A DNA stretch of 54,227 nt from Escherichia sp. ESNIH1 (lineage in GTDB: Bacteria; Pseudomonadota; Gammaproteobacteria; Enterobacterales; Enterobacteriaceae). Below are positions 47,495 through 54,227 of this stretch, in pieces. The notes beneath the pieces are model-generated. The model saw only the letters and a list, made by a program, of their open reading frames with translations, was not told where the DNA came from and ran no database searches. The translations under genes were made by a program, and so were the position numbers. Position 1 is the first letter of the stretch. Each line of letters starts with the position of its first letter. The stretch lies in the NCBI GenBank assembly GCA_002918705.1, contig PQKR01000013.1, positions 1 through 54,227 of the forward strand, read 5' to 3'.

Positions 47495-49684
47495 TTAAGC
47501 CGATTTCAGAACGCCTGCCGGGCGGGCTGGCGCAACGGGAGGGTAATAGGGTTCGTTATGGCGCGCTTTCTCACGCAGGCCGTCCGGCACGGCGTAGAGC
47601 GGGCCAAGGGCGGCAAACTGCTGCGCCCGATCGAGATAGCTGGCGCTGCCCTGGGTGTCGAGCCAGCGGAACGCGCCGCCGTGGAACGGCGGGAAGCCGA
47701 GGCCGTACACCAGCGCCATATCGGCTTCCGCCGGGCTGTCGATAATGCCCTCCTCCAGACAGCGCACCACTTCGTTGACCATCGGGATCATCATGCGGGC
47801 GATAATCTCCTCGTCAGAGAAGTCGCGTTTCGGCTGGCTGACTTCGGCAAACAGACCGTCAACGGCACCATCCTCCTCTTTCTTCGGCTTGCCTTTGCTG
47901 TCCTCTTTATAACGCCAGAAGCCCTGGCCGTTTTTCTGCCCAAAGCGGCCCGCGTCAAACAGTACGTCGATGGCGTCGCGGTAATCCTTCTGCATCCGCT
48001 CCGGGAAGCCAGCAGCCATCACCGCCTGGGCGTGATGCGCCGTATCGATGCCTACCACGTCCAGCAGATAGGCCGGGCCCATCGGCCAGCCAAACTGCTT
48101 CTCCATCACCTTATCCACACGACGGAAGTCTGCCCCGTCGCGCAGGAGCTGGCTGAAGGCGGCAAAGTAGGGAAACAGGACGCGGTTGACGAAGAAGCCG
48201 GGGCAGTCGTTAACGACGATAGGCGTTTTGCCCATTTTGCTGGCCCAGGCGACCACTTTGGCGAGGGTCTCTTCCGAGGTTTTTTCGCCGCGGATCACCT
48301 CTACCAGTGGCATACGGTGTACCGGGTTAAAGAAGTGCATGCCGCAGAAGTTCTCCGGGCGTTGCAGAGCGCTGGCCAGCTCGCTGATAGGAATGGTAGA
48401 GGTGTTAGAGGCCAGCACCGTATCCGGACGCACCTTCTGTTCGGTCTCTGCCAGCACCGCTTTTTTCACCTTCGGATTCTCAACTACCGCTTCCACCACT
48501 ACGTCGACGCGATCAAAGCCGGTGTAGTCGAGGGTTGGATGGATAGTGGCAATCACCCCCGCCAGCTTCAAACCGTCAATCTTGCCGCGCTCAAGTTGCT
48601 TATTGAGCAGCTTGCTGGCCTCGCTGATGCCCAGCGTCAGGGATTTGTCGTTGATATCTTTCATCAATACCGGCACGCCTTTCCATGCGGACTGGTACGC
48701 GATACCGCCGCCCATAATGCCTGCGCCCAGCACGGCGGCCTGCTTCGGGGTCTCGACGTTCTGGGTCAGCTTTTTCGCCTGGCCTTTGACATACTGATCG
48801 TTCAGGAAGATGCCCACCAGCGCGCGGGCTTCGTTGGTATGGGTTAGCGGCACAAAGCTCTGGTTCTCAAGCGCCAGGGCCTCATCACGGCCAAACCTGG
48901 CCGCCGCCTCAATGGTTTTCACCGCCGTCAGCGGGGCGGGGTAGTGCTTGCCTGCGGTCTGCATCACCATGCCTTTGGCGATGGTAAAGCTCATGGCGGC
49001 TTCAATCTTGCTCAGCTTCAGCGGCTCCAGCTTCGGCTGGCGTTTGGCGCGCCAGTCCAGATCGCCATCGATCGCCTGACGCAGAACGGCCAGCGCGCCG
49101 TCGCGCAGTTTCTCCGCCGTCACGATGCCATCGACCAGGCCAATTTTCAGCGCCTGCTCGGCACCGACATCTTTCCCGGCGGCAATGATCTCCAGCGCGC
49201 TGTCAGCGCCGAGCAGACGCGGCATGCGTACCGAACCGCCAAAGCCCGGCATAATCCCCAGCTTGGTTTCCGGCAGGCCAATGCGCAGGTCCGGCGTCGC
49301 CAGGCGATAGTCAGTGGCCAGCACACACTCGCAGCCGCCGCCCAGCGCATAGCCGTTAACGGCAGAGATCGTCGGAACAGGCAGATCTTCCAGGCGGTTA
49401 AACACGCTGTTAGCGAAGTGCAGCCACTGGCTAAGCTGCTCCTCGGGAACCTGGAACAGAGAGAGGAATTCGGTGATGTCCGCGCCGACAATAAAGGCGG
49501 CTTTGTCGGAGCGCAGCAGCAGCCCGGTGAGGTCGGGGCTTTTTTCCAGCACGTCCAGCGCCTGGCCGAGACTCGCCACCGTCGCCGTATCGAGCTTGTT
49601 GACCGAGCCGGGGGCCGCGAACACCAGTTCAGCAATGCCATTTTCCAGCCAGTCGAGGTACAGGGTATCGCCTTTGTAGAGCAT
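47495..49684 (-). CDS. fadB: FadB, multifunctional enoyl-CoA hydratase / 3-hydroxyacyl-CoA dehydrogenase
   Basis: The alpha subunit of the beta-oxidation complex, 729 residues as in E. coli. The crotonase domain (1-190) has [15 protein letters not shown] and [14 protein letters not shown], with the two catalytic glutamates. The dehydrogenase part has the NAD motif [11 protein letters not shown] (about 315-325) and [13 protein letters not shown] with the catalytic His. The operon fadBA is repressed by FadR, and a FadR-like site lies just upstream. Confidence 0.97.
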   Translation of the reverse strand: MLYKGDTLYLDWLENGIAELVFAAPGSVNKLDTATVASLGQALDVLEKSPDLTGLLLRSDKAAFIVGADITEFLSLFQVPEEQLSQWLHFANSVFNRLEDLPVPTISAVNGYALGGGCECVLATDYRLATPDLRIGLPETKLGIMPGFGGSVRMPRLLGADSALEIIAAGKDVGAEQALKIGLVDGIVTAEKLRDGALAVLRQAIDGDLDWRAKRQPKLEPLKLSKIEAAMSFTIAKGMVMQTAGKHYPAPLTAVKTIEAAARFGRDEALALENQSFVPLTHTNEARALVGIFLNDQYVKGQAKKLTQNVETPKQAAVLGAGIMGGGIAYQSAWKGVPVLMKDINDKSLTLGISEASKLLNKQLERGKIDGLKLAGVIATIHPTLDYTGFDRVDVVVEAVVENPKVKKAVLAETEQKVRPDTVLASNTSTIPISELASALQRPENFCGMHFFNPVHRMPLVEVIRGEKTSEETLAKVVAWASKMGKTPIVVNDCPGFFVNRVLFPYFAAFSQLLRDGADFRRVDKVMEKQFGWPMGPAYLLDVVGIDTAHHAQAVMAAGFPERMQKDYRDAIDVLFDAGRFGQKNGQGFWRYKEDSKGKPKKEEDGAVDGLFAEVSQPKRDFSDEEIIARMMIPMVNEVVRCLEEGIIDSPAEADMALVYGLGFPPFHGGAFRWLDTQGSASYLDRAQQFAALGPLYAVPDGLREKARHNEPYYPPVAPARPAGVLKSA

Positions 49685-49709
49685 GTCAGTCTCCTGAATC
49701 CAGCAGGGT

Positions 49710-49726
49710 TACTGGTCTTACCAGAT
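49710..49726 (-). promoter_or_regulatory. FadR operator of fadBA
   Basis: On the minus strand the bases read ATCTGGTAAGACCAGTA, close to the known fadBA operator ATCTGGTACGACCAGAT. It is about 26 bases upstream of the fadB start. FadR releases it when long-chain acyl-CoA binds. Confidence 0.8.
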
Positions 49727-49871
49727 GAGACGGAGTGTGGTTATTATGTTAATAAAATGCAAATGAGAGTTTAAAAAGTTGCTGAGGCGATCACGCTTAA
49801 CGGAAAACACGCAGGCGTTACCGGGTATGTTAAGATGCCGAGAATTGACGTCTAAACCAGAAGGGAAAATC

Positions 49872-51203
49872 ATGGACTCACTGGCTGCGCTTTATAAAGA
49901 TCATATCGTTACCCTACAGGAACGTGCCCGGGACGTACTGGCCCGCTTTAAGCTCGACGCACTGCTGATTCACTCCGGCGAGCTGTTCAACATCTTCCTT
50001 GATGACCATCCATATCCCTTTAAGGTCAACCCGCAGTTTAAAGCCTGGGTGCCCGTTACCCAGGTTCCCAACTGCTGGTTGCTGGTGGATGGGGTTAACA
50101 AGCCAAAGCTGTGGTTCTACCTGCCGGTGGATTACTGGCACAACGTCGAGCCGCTACCGACCTCGTTCTGGACTGAAGAGATCGAGATCATTGCCCTGCC
50201 AAAAGCGGACGGTATCGCCAGCCAGCTGCCTGCGGCGCGGGGCAATATCGCCTACATCGGCCCGGTGGCAGAGCGTGCGCTGCAGCTGGAGATCAAAGCT
50301 GAGAACATCAACCCGAAAGGGGTGATTGACTATCTGCACTACTACCGCGCCTATAAGACCGACTATGAGCTGGCCTGTATGCGGGAGGCGCAGAAGACGG
50401 CGGTGATGGGACACCGCGCGGCGCACGAGGCGTTTCTCTCCGGTATGAGCGAGTTTGACATCAACGTGGCCTACCTGACCGCCACCGGCCACCGCGATAC
50501 CGACGTGCCCTACAGCAATATCGTGGCGCTTAATGAGCACGCCTCCGTGCTGCACTACACCAGGCTGGATCACCACGTGCCCGCTGAGATGCGTAGCTTC
50601 CTGCTGGATGCCGGCGCCGAATATAACGGCTACGCCGCGGATCTGACCCGGACGTGGGCCGCCAACGGCGACAACGATTTTGCGCAGCTGATCAAGGACG
50701 TCAACGAGGAGCAGCTGGCGCTGATCGGCACCATGAAAGCGGGGGTGAGCTATATCGAGTATCACCTGCAGTTCCATCAGCGCATTGCGAAGCTGCTCCG
50801 TCGCCATCAGATTGTGACCGACATCAGCGAAGAGGCGATGGTAGAGAACAATCTCACCGGCCCCTTCATGCCGCACGGTATCGGCCATCCGCTGGGCCTC
50901 CAGGTTCATGACGTTGCTGGCTTTATGCAGGATGATACCGGTACGCATCTGGCCGCCCCGGCGAAATATCCCTACCTGCGCTGCACCCGTGTCATACAGC
51001 CGCGGATGGTGCTGACCATTGAGCCGGGTATCTACTTCATCGACTCGCTGCTGAGCGCGTGGCGTGAAGGCGAATTTAGCAAGCACTTCAATTGGCAGAA
51101 AATTGAAGCACTGAAGCCGTTCGGCGGGATCCGTATCGAAGACAACGTGGTGATCCACGAGAACGGCGTAGAGAACATGACCCGAGATCTGAAGCTGGCC
51201 TGA
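49872..51203 (+). CDS. pepQ: Xaa-Pro dipeptidase PepQ
   Basis: A dinuclear metallopeptidase cleaving dipeptides with C-terminal proline. The start at 49872 ([11 protein letters not shown]) gives 443 residues, as in E. coli, with an AGAAGGG site upstream. Pita-bread-fold metal ligands are in [19 protein letters not shown] (two Asp), [10 protein letters not shown] (His), TIEPGIYF (Glu) and GGIRIEDNV (Glu). It is divergent from fadBA and overlaps yigZ by 1 base. Confidence 0.97.
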   Translation: MDSLAALYKDHIVTLQERARDVLARFKLDALLIHSGELFNIFLDDHPYPFKVNPQFKAWVPVTQVPNCWLLVDGVNKPKLWFYLPVDYWHNVEPLPTSFWTEEIEIIALPKADGIASQLPAARGNIAYIGPVAERALQLEIKAENINPKGVIDYLHYYRAYKTDYELACMREAQKTAVMGHRAAHEAFLSGMSEFDINVAYLTATGHRDTDVPYSNIVALNEHASVLHYTRLDHHVPAEMRSFLLDAGAEYNGYAADLTRTWAANGDNDFAQLIKDVNEEQLALIGTMKAGVSYIEYHLQFHQRIAKLLRRHQIVTDISEEAMVENNLTGPFMPHGIGHPLGLQVHDVAGFMQDDTGTHLAAPAKYPYLRCTRVIQPRMVLTIEPGIYFIDSLLSAWREGEFSKHFNWQKIEALKPFGGIRIEDNVVIHENGVENMTRDLKLA

Positions 51204-51817
51204 TGGAGAGCTGGCTGATACCGGCTGCGCCGGTGACCTTCGTTGAGGAGATCAAAAAGAGCCGTTTTATTACGCTGCTGGCCCATACCGACGGCGTAGA
51301 GGCGGCGAAAGCCTTCGTCAGCGCCGTGCGGGCAGAACATCCGGAGGCGCGGCACCATTGCGTCGCATGGGTAGCCGGGCCGCCTGATGACTCGCAGCAG
51401 CTGGGCTTTTCCGACGATGGTGAACCGGCAGGCACGGCGGGCAAACCGATGCTGGCTCAGCTGATGGGCAGCGGCGTCGGTGAGATCACCGCCGTAGTGG
51501 TGCGCTACTATGGCGGGATCCTGTTAGGCACCGGGGGGCTGGTCAAGGCCTACGGCGGCGGCGTACAGCGTGCGCTTAATCAGCTCACCACTATCCGCAA
51601 ATTACCGCTGACCGAATATACTTTGTGTTGTGATTATGCCCAGCTCGCTGGCGTAGAAGCGCTACTGGGGCAGTTCGAAGGGAAGATTGTTACCAGCGAC
51701 TATCAGGCGGTCGTGCAGCTACGGGTGGCGCTTCCCCGCGCCAGGCTGGACGAGTTTTCTGCCCGGCTGGCAGATTTTAGTCGTGGTTCATTGCAATTAT
51801 CAGCCATTAAAGAATAA
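51203..51817 (+). CDS. yigZ: YigZ, IMPACT/UPF0029 family protein
   Basis: A 204-residue protein with the IMPACT N-terminal domain (RAEHPEARHHCVAWV and GEPAGTAGKPML) and the UPF0029 C-terminal domain. The eukaryotic relative IMPACT modulates GCN2 through GCN1; the role of the bacterial protein is not settled, with links to elongation factor or ribosome binding proposed from structure. Its start shares one base with the pepQ stop, so it is coupled to pepQ. Confidence 0.93.
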   Translation: MESWLIPAAPVTFVEEIKKSRFITLLAHTDGVEAAKAFVSAVRAEHPEARHHCVAWVAGPPDDSQQLGFSDDGEPAGTAGKPMLAQLMGSGVGEITAVVVRYYGGILLGTGGLVKAYGGGVQRALNQLTTIRKLPLTEYTLCCDYAQLAGVEALLGQFEGKIVTSDYQAVVQLRVALPRARLDEFSARLADFSRGSLQLSAIKE

Positions 51818-51858
51818 TCCCCACCTCATTTATCTGGATACCTAAGGAAGCGGCAGAG

Positions 51859-53310
51859 ATGCATTTTCGCGCCATTACCCGAATCGTTGGACTGCTGGTG
51901 ATACTGTTTTCCGGAACGATGATCTTGCCCGGACTGGTTGCGCTGATTTACCGGGACGGCGCTGGGCGTGCATTCACCCAGACCTTCTTTGTGGCGCTGG
52001 CGATCGGTTCCCTGCTGTGGTGGCCCAACCGCCGGGAGAAGGGCGAACTTAAGGCGCGGGAAGGGTTTCTGATCGTGGTGCTGTTCTGGACGGTGCTGGG
52101 CAGCGTGGGGGCCTTACCGTTTATCTTCTCCGAACGTCCCAACCTGACGGTGACCGATGCTTTCTTTGAATCTTTTTCCGGCCTGACGACCACGGGGGCA
52201 ACCACGCTGGTGGGGCTGGATACCTTACCGCACGGTATTCTCTTCTATCGTCAGATGCTGCAGTGGTTTGGCGGGATGGGGATCATTGTGCTGGCCGTGG
52301 CTATTCTTCCTATCCTTGGCGTCGGGGGGATGCAGCTCTATCGTGCAGAGATGCCTGGCCCGCTGAAGGATAACAAGATGCGCCCGCGTATTGCCGAGAC
52401 GGCAAAGACGCTGTGGCTTATCTATGTGCTGCTGACCGTAGCCTGCGCGCTGGCGCTCTGGTTCGCGGGTATGCCGGCGTTTGATGCCATTGGCCACAGC
52501 TTTGCGACCATCGCCATCGGTGGATTCTCCACCCATGATGCCAGCGTTGGCTATTTTGATAGCCCAACGATTAACACCATTATTGCTATCTTCCTGCTGA
52601 TCTCCGGCTGTAACTATGGCCTGCACTTCTCCCTGCTGAGCGGGCGGAACCTGAAGGTCTACTGGCGCGATCCCGAGTTCAGGATGTTCATCGGCGTGCA
52701 GCTGACGCTGGTGGTGATCTGCACCCTGGTACTCTGGTTCCACGATGTCTATAACTCAGCGGTGACTACGCTAAACCAGGCGTTCTTCCAGGTGGTGTCG
52801 ATGGCAACGACCGCCGGCTTTACTACCGACAGCATTGCGCGCTGGCCGCTGTTCCTGCCGGTGCTCCTGCTCTGCTCGGCGTTTATCGGCGGCATGGCGG
52901 GGTCAACCGGCGGGGGGCTGAAGGTCATTCGTATCCTGCTGCTGTTTAAACAGGGTAACCGCGAGCTGAAACGGCTGGTGCACCCTAACGCGGTGTACAG
53001 CATCAAGCTGGGTAACCGCGCGCTGCCGGAGCGTATCCTTGAGGCGGTGTGGGGGTTCTTCTCTGCTTATGCACTGGTCTTTATCGTGAGTATGCTGGCG
53101 ATTATCGCTACGGGCGTAGATGACTTCTCCGCCTTTGCCTCCGTGGTCGCTACGCTGAACAACCTTGGGCCGGGTCTTGGGGTCGTGGCGGATAACTTTG
53201 CCAGTATGAATCCGGTGGCGAAGTGGATCCTCATCGCTAATATGCTTTTTGGTCGTCTTGAAGTCTTTACGTTGCTGGTGCTCTTTACCCCAACGTTCTG
53301 GCGCGAATAA
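51859..53310 (+). CDS. trkH: K+ uptake protein TrkH
   Basis: The pore subunit of the Trk potassium system, gated by the nucleotide-binding ring TrkA. The 483 residues equal the E. coli length. The four selectivity-filter loops are visible as [27 protein letters not shown] and NNLGPGLG, each between membrane helices of the four M1-P-M2 repeats. It is in the same run as pepQ-yigZ and hemG; hemG starts 11 bases after its stop. Confidence 0.97.
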   Translation: MHFRAITRIVGLLVILFSGTMILPGLVALIYRDGAGRAFTQTFFVALAIGSLLWWPNRREKGELKAREGFLIVVLFWTVLGSVGALPFIFSERPNLTVTDAFFESFSGLTTTGATTLVGLDTLPHGILFYRQMLQWFGGMGIIVLAVAILPILGVGGMQLYRAEMPGPLKDNKMRPRIAETAKTLWLIYVLLTVACALALWFAGMPAFDAIGHSFATIAIGGFSTHDASVGYFDSPTINTIIAIFLLISGCNYGLHFSLLSGRNLKVYWRDPEFRMFIGVQLTLVVICTLVLWFHDVYNSAVTTLNQAFFQVVSMATTAGFTTDSIARWPLFLPVLLLCSAFIGGMAGSTGGGLKVIRILLLFKQGNRELKRLVHPNAVYSIKLGNRALPERILEAVWGFFSAYALVFIVSMLAIIATGVDDFSAFASVVATLNNLGPGLGVVADNFASMNPVAKWILIANMLFGRLEVFTLLVLFTPTFWRE

Positions 53311-53321
53311 GGGAACACGCT

Positions 53322-53873
53322 ATGAAAACGTTGATTCTATTCTCCACCCGCGATGGGCAAACCCGTGAGATTGCCTCCAGTATCGCCTCCGAGCTGAACG
53401 AACTGGGCGTCTATTCCGATGTGGTTAACCTTAACCGTACTGAATCTATTGCCTGGGAGGCGTATGACCGCGTCGTTATCGGCGCCTCAATTCGCTACGG
53501 TCACTTTCATCCTGCCGTGGACCGTTTTGTGAAAAAGCATCTGCAGCACCTTAATGCGCTGCCCAGCGCTTTTTACGCTGTAAATCTTGTGGCGCGCAAA
53601 CCAGAGAAGAGTTCACCGCAAACCAATAGCTATACGCGTAAGTTTTTAATGAACTCGCCGTGGCAGCCGGATCGCTGCGCGGTGTTTGCCGGTGCCCTGC
53701 GCTACCCACGTTATACATGGTACGACCGGATCATGATCCGCCTGATTATGAAGATGACCGGGGGAGAAACAGATACGCGTAAAGAGGTGGTCTACACCGA
53801 CTGGTCACGCGTAAGCGAATTTGCGCGCGAAATCGCACAATTAACCAGCAAATCGGTGGCAAAGCAGGCATAA
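53322..53873 (+). CDS. hemG: Protoporphyrinogen IX dehydrogenase (quinone) HemG
   Basis: A flavodoxin-like FMN enzyme that oxidises protoporphyrinogen IX to protoporphyrin IX using the respiratory quinone pool. It has 183 residues (E. coli 181). The FMN phosphate loop is [11 protein letters not shown] (8-18). [11 protein letters not shown] is the second flavin loop, and an inserted basic segment ([17 protein letters not shown]) is characteristic of HemG rather than ordinary flavodoxin. It is the last protein gene before the rrn promoters. Confidence 0.96.
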   Translation: MKTLILFSTRDGQTREIASSIASELNELGVYSDVVNLNRTESIAWEAYDRVVIGASIRYGHFHPAVDRFVKKHLQHLNALPSAFYAVNLVARKPEKSSPQTNSYTRKFLMNSPWQPDRCAVFAGALRYPRYTWYDRIMIRLIMKMTGGETDTRKEVVYTDWSRVSEFAREIAQLTSKSVAKQA

Positions 53874-53890
53874 AGTCTGCAAATTGAGCG

Positions 53891-53916
53891 CTTGAAAAGT
53901 TTTTTGCATTTAAGAC
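53891..53916 (+). promoter_or_regulatory. UP element of rrn P1
   Basis: An AT-rich stretch (TGAAAAGTTTTTTGCATTTAAG core) directly upstream of the P1 -35 box, in the position contacted by the RNA polymerase alpha C-terminal domains. Fis sites are expected further upstream, inside or near hemG; I did not assign them. Confidence 0.7.
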
Positions 53917-53944
53917 TTGTCAGCCCCGAATAACTCCCTATAAT
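53917..53944 (+). promoter_or_regulatory. rrn P1 promoter
   Basis: TTGTCA (53917-53922) and TATAAT (53939-53944) separated by 16 bases. The GC-rich discriminator GCGCC follows, and the start is probably A53953. This is the standard growth-rate-regulated, ppGpp/DksA-sensitive rRNA promoter. Confidence 0.93.
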
Positions 53945-54036
53945 GCGCCTCCACTGACACGGAACAACGGCGAATAAGCCGGCCGGTCAGCGGAACTTCT
54001 CCGGAAGTTCTGCCAGAGAAAAGCGAAAATAAACGC

Positions 54037-54064
54037 TTGACTCTGAATGAGGAAAGCGTAATAT
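54037..54064 (+). promoter_or_regulatory. rrn P2 promoter
   Basis: TTGACT (54037-54042) and TAATAT (54059-54064) with a 16-base spacer, about 120 bases after P1, as in other enterobacterial rRNA operons. Confidence 0.9.
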
Positions 54065-54074
54065 ACGCCACCTC

Positions 54075-54140
54075 GCGACAGAGCGCTGAAGCGCGTCGCA
54101 ACTGCTCTTTAACAATTTATCAGACAATCTGTGTGGGCAC
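54075..54140 (+). promoter_or_regulatory. rrn antitermination region (boxB, boxA, boxC)
   Basis: A boxB-like hairpin has GCGAC (54075-54079) pairing with GTCGC (54095-54099). BoxA TGCTCTTTAACAA is at 54103-54115, and a boxC-like TGTGTGGGCAC at 54130-54140. BoxA recruits NusB-NusE and the rRNA antitermination complex. Confidence 0.88.
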
Positions 54141-54227
54141 TCGAAGACATGGATTCTTAACGTCGCAAGACGCTAAATGAATACCAAGTCTCAAAGAGTG
54201 AACACGTAATTCATTACGAAGTTTAAT

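Larger units (their letters stand above)
53874..54227 (+). other. hemG-rrs intergenic region and 16S leader (16S itself outside window)
   Basis: About 354 bases without protein genes. Besides the promoters and boxes there is a perfect 7-bp hairpin GAACTTC-TCCG-GAAGTTC at 53993-54010 in the P1-P2 leader. The end of the window (ATTACGAAGTTTAAT) matches the leader just before mature 16S rRNA, which in E. coli begins about two dozen bases further on. In E. coli the operon after hemG is rrnA. Confidence 0.85.

Noticed and set aside
47558-48847. 429-codon open frame on the plus strand opposite fadB
   Set aside because: Antisense shadow of fadB with no family features; fadB motifs are complete on the minus strand.
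50154-51158. 334-codon open frame on the minus strand opposite pepQ
   Set aside because: Antisense shadow of pepQ, whose metal-binding motifs are all intact on the plus strand.
54141-54227. Start of 16S rRNA inside the window
   Set aside because: The sequence is still leader; the mature 5' end motif (AAATTGAAGAGTTTGATC) does not occur before the end of the window.

Overview
The window is a chromosomal segment of an Enterobacteriaceae gammaproteobacterium. Almost every gene matches, in length, order and start codon, the Escherichia coli K-12 block that runs from glmZ and hemCDXY to hemG and an rRNA operon. Characteristic traits include a TTG-started cyaA under a CRP box, a GTG-started tatB, tandem MetJ boxes before metE, and a σ54/GlrR-type glmZ promoter. 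Base composition is GC-rich, closer to the Enterobacter/Lelliottia/Kosakonia/Klebsiella side of the family than to E. coli, but I cannot fix the genus from the sequence.

Layout, left to right. (1) 1-452: the 5' end of a Tc-toxin C-component/RHS-like gene on the minus strand, cut by the window edge. (2) 584-1003: the sRNA GlmZ with its regulatory region. (3) 1013-5114, minus: the haem operon hemC-hemD-hemX-hemY. (4) Divergent cyaA, then cyaY (minus), then lptM(yifL)-dapF-yigA-xerC-yigB-uvrD (plus); uvrD has a LexA box. (5) corA, with a leader peptide ORF (corL candidate), then rarD and yigI (minus). (6) pldA, recQ, rhtC, a decayed Rpn-family nuclease gene, rhtB (minus), pldB, yigL, yigM, metR (minus) and metE. 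(7) 27880-34536: an accessory cassette with a DeoR-family regulator divergent from six overlapping genes. They encode a solute-binding protein, a fused two-domain permease, an ATPase, a divergent beta-CASP-like metallo-hydrolase, a histidine phosphatase and a polynucleotide 3'-phosphatase-like HAD protein. (8) Backbone resumes: ysgA (minus), udp, rmuC, ubiE-ubiJ-ubiB, tatA-tatB-tatC-tatD, rfaH (minus), ubiD, fre, fadB-fadA (minus), pepQ-yigZ-trkH-hemG. (9) The rrn P1/P2 promoters and leader close the window a short distance before the expected start of 16S rRNA.

Most of the window is housekeeping: haem, cAMP, lysine/peptidoglycan, chromosome dimer resolution, DNA repair, Mg2+ and K+ transport, ubiquinone, Tat export and fatty acid oxidation. 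The strongest candidate for something undescribed is the cassette in (7). It joins an ABC importer to three different phosphoester-hydrolase folds in one translationally coupled operon, inserted between metE and ysgA, which are neighbours in E. coli K-12. I infer uptake and stepwise dephosphorylation of a phosphorylated compound, possibly nucleotide- or RNA-derived; the substrate cannot be read from sequence. Secondary points of interest are the Tc-toxin fragment next to glmZ and the Rpn remnant that keeps an intact C-terminal mini-ORF.
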